From Arsukibacterium sp. (GTDB lineage: Bacteria; Pseudomonadota; Gammaproteobacteria; Enterobacterales; Alteromonadaceae), in assembly GCF_018402695.1 (NCBI RefSeq), contig NZ_JAGYIM010000008.1:62001-126000 (forward strand): a DNA stretch of 64,000 nt. Direction: 5' to 3'. Numbering within the stretch: the stretch's first letter is position 1; every line of letters begins with the position of its first letter. Below the pieces are notes generated by a model. That model made no database searches and was not told the origin of the DNA. It saw only the letters and a list, made by a program, of their open reading frames with translations. The position numbers and the translations under genes are program-made. This document shows, in pieces, positions 46,884 through 54,447 of the stretch.

Positions 46884-49202
46884 TTAACGATTATTCCTCC
46901 AGAAAATTGCTGCTAATGCCGGAAGCACCACAATGGCACCCAACATATTTACAATAAACATAAAGGTTAGCAGAATTCCCATATCAACCTGGAACTTTAA
47001 TGCTGAAAACACCCAGGTACTGACGCCAATTGCCAGGGTTATGCCGGTAAATAACACAGCACTGCCCCGCTCTTTCAACGCTTCAAAATAGGCCTGGCGC
47101 AGTGGCATACCATCCCGTAACAGCTGGCTCATACTTGACAGGATATAAATACCGTAATCAACCCCAATACCGACGCCGAGGGCAATCACCGGCAAGGTTG
47201 AAACTGTCAGTCCGATCTGCAGCTTGGTCATTAGCGCCATTGCCAGTACCGATACCACATACAATGGCACCACAACTGCTATAGTTGCCCGGAGCGAGCG
47301 GAAGCTAAGTAAACACAAAATAATGACAGCACCATATACGTACCACATCATTGGTTGCTGAGCAGCAGACACCGCTTCATTGGTTGCTGCCATAACGCCA
47401 GCCGGGCCTGATGCCAGCATAAAGCGGGTTTGTTCATCACCAAGCTCGCTTCCGTATTTTTTAGCTGCAGCAATCACCCGCTCAATCGTTTCGGCTTTAT
47501 GATCTTCTAAGAACACCATTACCGGCATAACTGAGCAATCTGCGTTCAGCAAGCCAGTACTGGTCTCAACCCTGGATGAAGCCTGAACTAAAGATTGTGT
47601 ATTGCGTGGCAGTACCCGCCATTTCTGATTGCCTTCGTTATAAGCGGCATTAATCGTTTTCGATACCGACGACAGCGATACCGCTGACTGGACTCCGGGT
47701 ACGTTCTCCATTAACCACTGGAACTGATCAATCCGATCCATAATGTCATGTTCGGTGCAGGCACTGGGCACCGTCTCAACCATGATATTGATGTAATCAA
47801 CCGAAATAGCAAAACTGTCAGTAATTAACTTAGTATCAAGATTGTACCGCGAGTCCTCGTGTAACGATGGCGCACCTTCATGTAAATCACCTATTCTAAG
47901 TTGCTGACTTTGCCAATAACCGGCGGCAAATAAGACAGCAGTGATGACCAGAATGCCATAAGCAAAACGTTTGGTAGCAAAAGCTGACATCGCATACCAG
48001 AACTTATCTGCTTTAACAGCAGGCGCTGAGACTCTGGCTTTGTATGCGGCACTGAACTTAACATAAGACATCAGTACAGGCAGTAACACCAGATTGGTTA
48101 AAATTATTACAGCCACACCTAAGCTGGCCGTGATAGCTAATTCACGGATAACGCCAATTTCAATAATCAGTAAGGTTAAAAAACCAACCGTATCTGACAA
48201 CAAGGCAACGCCACCCGGCACCAGTAATTTGCGAAAACTTGACTCAGCAGCTGTCTTTGCATCCATGCCGGCAGCAACCCGCTTACCAGTGGAGTTAATC
48301 ATCTGCACACCATGACTGACCCCGATAGCGAACACTAAAAAGGGTACCAGAATCGACATAGGGTCAATCCCAAAACCCAGTATCGTCAGTAAGCCCATTT
48401 GCCAAATTACAGCTATCAGCGAACATGCTATTGGCAGCACCGTCAGCATTACTGACTTGGAGAAGAAATAGACCATTAAGGCGGTAACGCCGATGGCAAC
48501 CAGGAAAAATAATACGACACCTTTGGCGCCATCTGCGACATCACCCACCATTTTGGCGAAGCCAATAATATGGACACTGATTTGCTCGCTCTGATGCTTG
48601 GCGCGGATATCCTGCTCCAGCGATGCAGCAAACTCGAGGGTATCGACCGCTTCACCTGTCTCAGAATCAATTTCAAGCAGCTGAGCAGTAATCATGGCAC
48701 AACTGTAGTCGTCAGCGACCATCCGGCCGACTATGCCGGCTTTTTCGATATTAGACTTAACTCTGTCAAGTCCCCGTTTATCCGCAACAAAATCGGCAGG
48801 AATAACGGGGCCACCGGCGAAACCATCTTCTACAACTTCGATAAAACGAGTACTGGGGCTGAACACCGATTTGACGAGGACCCGATTAACACCCGGGGTA
48901 TAAACCACATCATCATGCACCTGACGAAAGGTTTCAAAAAAGGTTGGATTAAAAATATCACCACCGGCATCACATACGGCAATCAGAATATTGTTGGCGC
49001 CGCCGAAATCTTCAGCATGCTCCAGATAAGTTTGCATATATTCATGTTTTAAAGGTATATTTTTTGTAAAAGCAGCATCAAGCTTAATGTCAGTAGCTTT
49101 TATCAATAAACCGATAGTAACCAGAAGAAAAATAACAAGCACCGCCAGCCGGTGCCGGAATAATGCATACTCAATTTTATTTACCAGCGAATTTACACTC
49201 AT
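46884..49202 (-). CDS. MMPL/RND-superfamily transporter
   Basis: This 772-residue inner-membrane protein shows the duplicated RND layout: one helix, a large periplasmic loop, then five helices, twice. The first helix is LAVLVIFLLVTIGLLI. The helix block after loop 1 includes GFGIDPMSILVPFLVFAIGVSHGVQMINS, and the second block IALGVGIGVDYGIYILSSMSQ; the Asp in each (GFGID, GVDYG) may serve in proton relay. MMPL proteins move lipids or hydrophobic molecules towards the outer envelope. It lies 1 nt after the YCF48 gene and is the last gene of the DUF1302-DUF1329-YCF48-MMPL run. Substrate unknown. Confidence 0.88.
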   Translation of the reverse strand: MSVNSLVNKIEYALFRHRLAVLVIFLLVTIGLLIKATDIKLDAAFTKNIPLKHEYMQTYLEHAEDFGGANNILIAVCDAGGDIFNPTFFETFRQVHDDVVYTPGVNRVLVKSVFSPSTRFIEVVEDGFAGGPVIPADFVADKRGLDRVKSNIEKAGIVGRMVADDYSCAMITAQLLEIDSETGEAVDTLEFAASLEQDIRAKHQSEQISVHIIGFAKMVGDVADGAKGVVLFFLVAIGVTALMVYFFSKSVMLTVLPIACSLIAVIWQMGLLTILGFGIDPMSILVPFLVFAIGVSHGVQMINSTGKRVAAGMDAKTAAESSFRKLLVPGGVALLSDTVGFLTLLIIEIGVIRELAITASLGVAVIILTNLVLLPVLMSYVKFSAAYKARVSAPAVKADKFWYAMSAFATKRFAYGILVITAVLFAAGYWQSQQLRIGDLHEGAPSLHEDSRYNLDTKLITDSFAISVDYINIMVETVPSACTEHDIMDRIDQFQWLMENVPGVQSAVSLSSVSKTINAAYNEGNQKWRVLPRNTQSLVQASSRVETSTGLLNADCSVMPVMVFLEDHKAETIERVIAAAKKYGSELGDEQTRFMLASGPAGVMAATNEAVSAAQQPMMWYVYGAVIILCLLSFRSLRATIAVVVPLYVVSVLAMALMTKLQIGLTVSTLPVIALGVGIGVDYGIYILSSMSQLLRDGMPLRQAYFEALKERGSAVLFTGITLAIGVSTWVFSALKFQVDMGILLTFMFIVNMLGAIVVLPALAAIFWRNNR

Positions 49203-49203
49203 A

Positions 49204-50253
49204 TTATTCAGACTTATCCAGGTTTAAAACTTTAATGCCAACTTCGGTCACCAGTAACATTCTGTTATCCAGAACCACGCCATTTAAAATCGCTTTACCG
49301 TCAGCCTGAGAACGTTCAGTAAAACTAAGGCCATCATCGTTACTTTGTAATAAAGTACCCGCATTACCTGACAGGTAGACGTTGCCCGTTGCATCACTGA
49401 ATACGCTATTTAATGTCGCCGATTCGCTGATTTCTACCTGCTGCCAGCTCTGGCCATTATCTTCACTCCGGAATACATGACCACGTAACCCCACTGCAAG
49501 TAAGCCCATTTCAGGGGTACGATGTAAATCAAACAATGAGCCGTTATAGAATTCCTCCATCCGCACCCAGCTGTCGCCAAAGTCACTGCTTTTGGCAATA
49601 AAGCCGGCTTCACCAACCATATACAGGGTATTGCCATCGACGAACAACCGGTTAAAGTGCGGTAAAATAGACCCTAATTCAGACCGGTATATCTCTGGAT
49701 CGGTTTGTTGTAAGTCCAGTAGGTACTCTTTGTCTTCTTCAGCTGCAAGCTCGATAAAAAACGCCTGCTCCCAGCTGTCACCACCATCAGTCGTTTTATA
49801 AAACAAACCATAAGCCCCGACTGCGATACCTTGCAGGGGATCCCGAAAATGTACATCAAGCAGTGGTTTATCATCTTCCGGTAGGAATTGCTGCACCTGC
49901 CAGCTTTGACCACCATCAGAAGTAGCAAGGATCAGAGAGTCATGGCCAACGGCCCAACCATGTATCTCATCAACAAAATGCACAGCAGTCAGCATGCTTT
50001 GCGCCGGCACAGCTGCCTGTTGCCAATCATTTCCATTGTGGCTAAGTAAAATATGACCGCGTTCTCCTACTGCCACAAAAAAATTATTACTCACTTTTTG
50101 CAAATCGGTGAGCAAAGATTTCTCAGCGAGCGGCATAATGTAAGCTGCCTTCACCTCTTCAATTGAATTGACATCAGCCGGCACTTCAAATGCTATGCTA
50201 CTTAGCAACACATAAGTACTGGCCAGAAAAAGTTTATTAAACATAGGCAGCAT
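49204..50253 (-). CDS. YCF48/BNR-repeat exported propeller protein
   Basis: This 349-residue protein has a signal peptide (KLFLASTYVLLSSIAFEVPA) and at least five Asp-box repeats of the SxDxGxSW type: TSDGGQSW, TTDGGDSW, SSDFGDSW, SEDNGQSW and SNDDGLSF. It is predicted to form a beta-propeller of the YCF48-like family. The plant/cyanobacterial Ycf48 is an assembly factor for photosystem II; here an assembly or scaffold role for the MMPL transporter is an inference. The MMPL gene begins 1 nt downstream. A strong terminator and an inverted repeat separate it from the DUF1329 gene upstream. Confidence 0.86.
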   Translation of the reverse strand: MLPMFNKLFLASTYVLLSSIAFEVPADVNSIEEVKAAYIMPLAEKSLLTDLQKVSNNFFVAVGERGHILLSHNGNDWQQAAVPAQSMLTAVHFVDEIHGWAVGHDSLILATSDGGQSWQVQQFLPEDDKPLLDVHFRDPLQGIAVGAYGLFYKTTDGGDSWEQAFFIELAAEEDKEYLLDLQQTDPEIYRSELGSILPHFNRLFVDGNTLYMVGEAGFIAKSSDFGDSWVRMEEFYNGSLFDLHRTPEMGLLAVGLRGHVFRSEDNGQSWQQVEISESATLNSVFSDATGNVYLSGNAGTLLQSNDDGLSFTERSQADGKAILNGVVLDNRMLLVTEVGIKVLNLDKSE

Positions 50254-50283
50254 TACTACTCTTTTAAGTCATCGAATAAACAA

Positions 50284-50315
50284 ATTGCTGTCCGGATTAA
50301 CTTCTGGACAGCAAT
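50284..50315. repeat. 10-bp inverted repeat in the YCF48-MMPL leader
   Basis: ATTGCTGTCC and GGACAGCAAT are perfect inverted copies with a 12-nt spacer, lying between the DUF1329 terminator and the YCF48 start. It could be an operator or a leader hairpin; the sequence after it on the minus strand is T-rich but lacks a clean T-run. Confidence 0.6.
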
Positions 50316-50322
50316 CACCACT

Positions 50323-50351
50323 AAAAAAAACGGCCGGCTAATGCCAGCCGT
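50323..50351 (-). terminator. Strong terminator after the DUF1329 gene
   Basis: On the minus strand ACGGCTGGC pairs with GCCGGCCGT (one T-G) around a 4-nt loop and is followed by eight T. It lies 17 bp past the DUF1329 stop and splits the cassette. Confidence 0.85.
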
Positions 50352-50368
50352 CTGACCAACAATGTATT

Positions 50369-51730
50369 TTAACGAGTACCGGCCCGACGTAATGCCGCTG
50401 GCGTAAAGTCGTTATCAGAAAGTTCAACCGAGAAGTCATACATTCTGTCTTCATTATCCAGCCCGATAGCAATGTAACGGCGTGAATTCAGATCATGATA
50501 AACTTCCAGCGTACTCCAGTGGGTTGGTACTTCATAATAGTTCAAGCCATGAGCCACCGCTACCCTATACATGTCACCCCGGTTATCGTACAAGTCAGCA
50601 ACATGGATCTGCCAGCTGTCCTCATCAATGTAGAATACCCGCTTACCATAAACATGCCGGGTACCGTCTTTCAGCGACGCCTCAACCACCCAGACCCGGT
50701 GCTTTTCCCAGCGAACATAGTCCGGATTAATATGACCGGCCATTAAAATGTCGGCATACTTGGCATCTTTGCTATGTAGTTTGTAATCGTTATAAGCGAT
50801 ATACATTTCCTGTTTGCCTTTCAGCTCCCAGTTGTAGCGATCCGGTGAGCCATTGAACATGTCAAAATCATCAGTGGTACGCAAACCATCAGACGCAGTA
50901 CCCGGCGCATCATACGCAACGTTAGGTGCACGACGAACCCGACGTTGACCGGTATTATATGTCCAGGCCTGACGCGGTGTTGCCACCTGATCCATCGTTT
51001 CATGAACTAACAGCGCGGTACCCGCCAAGCGAGCCGGCGAGGTAACGCTTTGTTTAAACCGGAACAAAATATTCTCAGCCTCTAACGCGTCTGCGGTGGC
51101 ATCCGGGTGAGAGTATTTAAACATGATTTGCTCATCAAAGCCGATAACGGTATAAGCACCGTTTGATGTCGGCGCTGCCTGGCCACCATTTCGGGTAGCA
51201 GCAACGCCACGGTAACGGACAATATGATTCCATATCGCTTCCAGTCCGTTCTCGGGGATCGGGAACGGAATACCAATAGCGGCATTAATTAAACCATTGC
51301 CACCCTGCACCAATTCAGCTTCAGTGGCTATTTTTTTGGTTGCATCATAAAAATATTGTGGATAAGACGCACTGCGTCGGGTTGGGTAAACATTCATCTT
51401 GAATGTATCTGGATAAATATCAAACAGTTGTAACATCCCCGGGCTTAGAAATTGCCGGTGGTCGGCTACGTTCGACTTATCAATCGTTAATACAATTTCA
51501 TCAGACGCAAACGGGTTAACATGATGATCACCGGCACTATAGCCCGCCGGCGCACTGGTAATACCACCAGTCCACTCAGGAATTGAACCATCTGCGTTAC
51601 CTGCTTTTTCAGCACCTACCGGTGTTAAGTCGCTTCCTAACCTGGCAGCTTGCTCGGCGGTAATTTTTGCCAGTGCACTACAGCTAAACACCAGGGCAAT
51701 CGCAGAAGATAATAGGGTGAGTTTTTTCAT
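50369..51730 (-). CDS. DUF1329 periplasmic protein
   Basis: From the ATG at 51730 this is a 453-residue protein with a clear signal peptide (MKKLTLLSSAIALVFSCSALA). The mature part begins ITAEQAARLGSDLTPVGAEKAGN and contains IPEWTGGI, typical of DUF1329. The family is regarded as having a LolA/LolB-like lipid-binding fold, so a periplasmic carrier of a hydrophobic ligand is plausible but unproven here. The frame is open further upstream to 51784 but overlaps the DUF1302 gene and lacks a signal sequence. It follows the DUF1302 gene by 16 nt and is followed by a strong terminator. Confidence 0.88.
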   Translation of the reverse strand: MKKLTLLSSAIALVFSCSALAKITAEQAARLGSDLTPVGAEKAGNADGSIPEWTGGITSAPAGYSAGDHHVNPFASDEIVLTIDKSNVADHRQFLSPGMLQLFDIYPDTFKMNVYPTRRSASYPQYFYDATKKIATEAELVQGGNGLINAAIGIPFPIPENGLEAIWNHIVRYRGVAATRNGGQAAPTSNGAYTVIGFDEQIMFKYSHPDATADALEAENILFRFKQSVTSPARLAGTALLVHETMDQVATPRQAWTYNTGQRRVRRAPNVAYDAPGTASDGLRTTDDFDMFNGSPDRYNWELKGKQEMYIAYNDYKLHSKDAKYADILMAGHINPDYVRWEKHRVWVVEASLKDGTRHVYGKRVFYIDEDSWQIHVADLYDNRGDMYRVAVAHGLNYYEVPTHWSTLEVYHDLNSRRYIAIGLDNEDRMYDFSVELSDNDFTPAALRRAGTR

Positions 51731-51746
51731 AATCGGCTCTCGTCCC

Positions 51747-53903
51747 TTAAATAGAATATTTAATATTAAAAGATACAAAATCACGGTCGGCTACGTTATT
51801 CGTCGTGCCTGCACCGCCCCAGAACCAATTGTATGATAGTTCAGCTGACCACTTGCTTAAGTAATCGAAACTAACAGCGTAAGCCGCTGATTTTCTATCT
51901 TCAACAAACATAAATAATGGGTCTGGCGTAATACCATTTACGTCATGCGAGAACACAATACGTTGTGACATATTTACCCCGGCAAAAACGTTGTTATAGT
52001 CTGCTTTTGCCAGAATACGGTAGCCCCACGCTGACGCCGTTGGGAACGGGTTCGTTTCCGGGCCATCAGATAAACCGGTATGTAAACCTTGTGATGGACC
52101 ATTGTCGCCAATTAACGGACCACCACTGCGATCTGTATTGGGACCATTTAAACGTAAAACGTCATAAGCTGGCATATCGTTAATTTTGATCCCGCCAACT
52201 TCAGCCAACATTGTTAAATTATCAGCACCTGCCATTGGCCCGAATAAGTGAGTAAACGTCATCTGCGCTTGCACAGTATCACTTAAAATATAGCCCTGAG
52301 CAAAATCCCCCGGACCAACTTTCTCGCCAATCACCCGGCCAATTTGAGAAATTCCGGCTAAGTCGGTTCGCAAACCGGCATTAGCTAACTGCTCTGGCAT
52401 ACCAGCATACAGTATTTCAACATCATCAATTTGCAGAGGCTCGTCCTGACGGTACGAAATCTCACCCGCGACAGAGGTACCACCTAAGGTCGTATTGAAG
52501 CTAAAACCATAGAGTTTGATGTCTTCAGGGTATTCCAGTAACGCTTGTGAAAACATTGACATATTCGCAATGTCATCGCTGCTGATTTGCCCCTGATGTT
52601 CAGCCAGATAGCTTAGTGACTGTAAAACGCCTAATAACTCACCTGATTCTGGATCTGCGCCAACGGTGAAATCTGATGCAATACCTGAAATTACCGGCAC
52701 CCTGCTATGGTAATTCATGTAGTACAGTGCAAATTCAGTATCGTTCAGCTCCGGTGAGTAGTATTCAAATTTAATACCGTACTGACCGCCATCTTCAGGT
52801 TTTACTTCACCTGCACTGCCGTCAGGACGTAAGGTAACTTTAGTTGGATAAGCAATGGCAAGGTTGACCGCATCAGCACGTTGCTGTGCAGTACTTGCTG
52901 GATTTGTTATTACCTGCAGTAACTGCGGGGCAAACATCGATAGGGTATTCATCTCATCAACCAGAAAACTCATATCGATATCCGGGTTACCGGCAAAACC
53001 TAACTGTACATTTTGAGAATAACCACCACGACCTGCGAAATCGTTGGTAGAGAAGTAACTTCCGGGAACGGGCAGATAGCTTTGCTCCCAATCGTACTGA
53101 TAAAACAATTCTGCAGACAGGTTATCCGTTAAACCAACCGACAACGTCACCATCCCAACCGGAATAAAGGCTTCTTTTAAATCCGCGCCTGGTGCCCGCA
53201 ATATTCCTACGTCGACCGGTGTAATGTTAATACCATGCGGAATAAAGGTGCTTTCACCCCAACTTAATACCTGGTTGCCTACCCGGATGGTGACCGGATT
53301 CATACCATCATTAAAACTGAAGTTGCCGTACACATAAGCATCAAGCAAGCGGAAGTCTTTACAGGCCAGCTCCCTCGCACCACTGTCAGAACAAGGGTCT
53401 ACCCTATTTCCACTTAGCGGGTTTGTGTAAGCACCTTCCTGATCTGCGACAGCGAAATCGTAATAATACATAAACCGGGTAAATAAACCCACGTTATCAC
53501 CGCTTACGGACAGCTCATGTAAGCCTTTAAACATACTGCTGAACATATCACCACGGTCATAGTTCAGGTTACCGGCATCACCGTTACTTGAATACGCTCC
53601 TGGCTGATCCCATATCTGAGAATTAGCATATACGCTATTGAAATTTGGGTTTCCATTACCATCCAGAACATAGCCATAGCCAGTCCAGTCAAACCGTGGA
53701 TGATTTACTTTTGAAATGGTATTCCAGTCGCGGTCTTCAGTACGAATACTGCCACCGTAAGAAAAGGTTGAGTCAAATACAACCTGGAAATTGCCAACAT
53801 TAAAGGTTGCTGCTTGTGCAGGCACAACGGACAATGCCAGCAATGCAGATGCAACCCCCAAGGCTAACGGACTTTTATAAAAAGTATTAGGCCTTCTATT
53901 CAT
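51747..53903 (-). CDS. DUF1302 outer-membrane-like protein
   Basis: This 718-residue protein has a signal peptide (cleavage near AQA, residue 31) and a long body rich in aromatic, alternating beta segments (RFMYYYDFAVAD, KFEYYSPELNDTEFALYYMNYHS, ELSYNWFWGG), with a final strand SFNIKYSI. DUF1302 proteins are thought to be large beta-barrels of the outer membrane and are nearly always beside DUF1329. GGGGGAG lies upstream of the ATG. It is the first gene of the cassette with DUF1329, YCF48 and MMPL. A channel or binding role for a hydrophobic compound is an inference from that context. Confidence 0.87.
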   Translation of the reverse strand: MNRRPNTFYKSPLALGVASALLALSVVPAQAATFNVGNFQVVFDSTFSYGGSIRTEDRDWNTISKVNHPRFDWTGYGYVLDGNGNPNFNSVYANSQIWDQPGAYSSNGDAGNLNYDRGDMFSSMFKGLHELSVSGDNVGLFTRFMYYYDFAVADQEGAYTNPLSGNRVDPCSDSGARELACKDFRLLDAYVYGNFSFNDGMNPVTIRVGNQVLSWGESTFIPHGINITPVDVGILRAPGADLKEAFIPVGMVTLSVGLTDNLSAELFYQYDWEQSYLPVPGSYFSTNDFAGRGGYSQNVQLGFAGNPDIDMSFLVDEMNTLSMFAPQLLQVITNPASTAQQRADAVNLAIAYPTKVTLRPDGSAGEVKPEDGGQYGIKFEYYSPELNDTEFALYYMNYHSRVPVISGIASDFTVGADPESGELLGVLQSLSYLAEHQGQISSDDIANMSMFSQALLEYPEDIKLYGFSFNTTLGGTSVAGEISYRQDEPLQIDDVEILYAGMPEQLANAGLRTDLAGISQIGRVIGEKVGPGDFAQGYILSDTVQAQMTFTHLFGPMAGADNLTMLAEVGGIKINDMPAYDVLRLNGPNTDRSGGPLIGDNGPSQGLHTGLSDGPETNPFPTASAWGYRILAKADYNNVFAGVNMSQRIVFSHDVNGITPDPLFMFVEDRKSAAYAVSFDYLSKWSAELSYNWFWGGAGTTNNVADRDFVSFNIKYSI

Positions 53904-54222
53904 CTTGTGATCTCCCCCCTGTCCCTGCAGGTATGTTTTGTGTCTTTTTAATTATTATGCTGAACCAACTGCTCGGAGCTCAGCTTGCATCACAGAAATA
54001 ATTACATCATTTTAGGGTGTTAGCAAGGCTTCTTCTTGCGTAAATCTGTTGATTTTTATTCAATTTTTACTAATTACAGCGCCAGCTATATCAGATAAAC
54101 ACCGTTTCAGTTTAATCAATGTCTGAAGCGTGCGACAGCCATTTCATAAGCCAATGAAATTAAAGGTCAAACCAGATGAAACTGCAAGGCTTTGTTTTAA
54201 TTCACCGTTTAAAGTAAATGCT
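53904..54222. other. Intergenic region upstream of the DUF1302 cassette
   Basis: This 319-bp A/T-rich gap must carry the cassette promoter. I find no convincing -35/-10 pair, sigma-54 site, long palindrome or conserved RNA fold. No open frame in it has coding character. Confidence 0.5.
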
Positions 54223-54447
54223 CTAATTAATTTGTTCCAGGCTGCTAAAAGCCCCATTTTCAGTTAATGTCAGTCTGAATCGGCCGCGCAGGCCCAATGA
54301 AGAAAAATAAGGCTGAAAATGCCTTAAACCGAGTTGGATCCGCTCACCGGAGTCCGCTGTAACGACCACATAGCGGATTGTTCCCTGGTAATAGAGCAAA
54401 CATTTCTCTCTTGCCAGGTAAGCGCTAAATAAATACTGACGTTTCAT
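54223..54447 (-). CDS. DUF2835 family small protein
   Basis: This 74-residue protein has the DUF2835 pattern: YLFSAYLAREKCLLYYQGTIRYVVV then GERIQLGLRHFQPYFSSLGLRGRFRL. The family is small, beta-rich and of unknown function. Its ATG overlaps the pepN stop by 4 nt (ATGA), so it is translationally coupled to pepN, an arrangement I recall from other gammaproteobacteria. No signal peptide or metal site is visible. Confidence 0.85.
   Translation of the reverse strand: MKRQYLFSAYLAREKCLLYYQGTIRYVVVTADSGERIQLGLRHFQPYFSSLGLRGRFRLTLTENGAFSSLEQIN

Noticed and set aside
48570-49052. Long plus-strand open frame of 160 codons opposite the MMPL gene
   Set aside because: It lies antisense within a well-supported coding region, has no family features and no Shine-Dalgarno.
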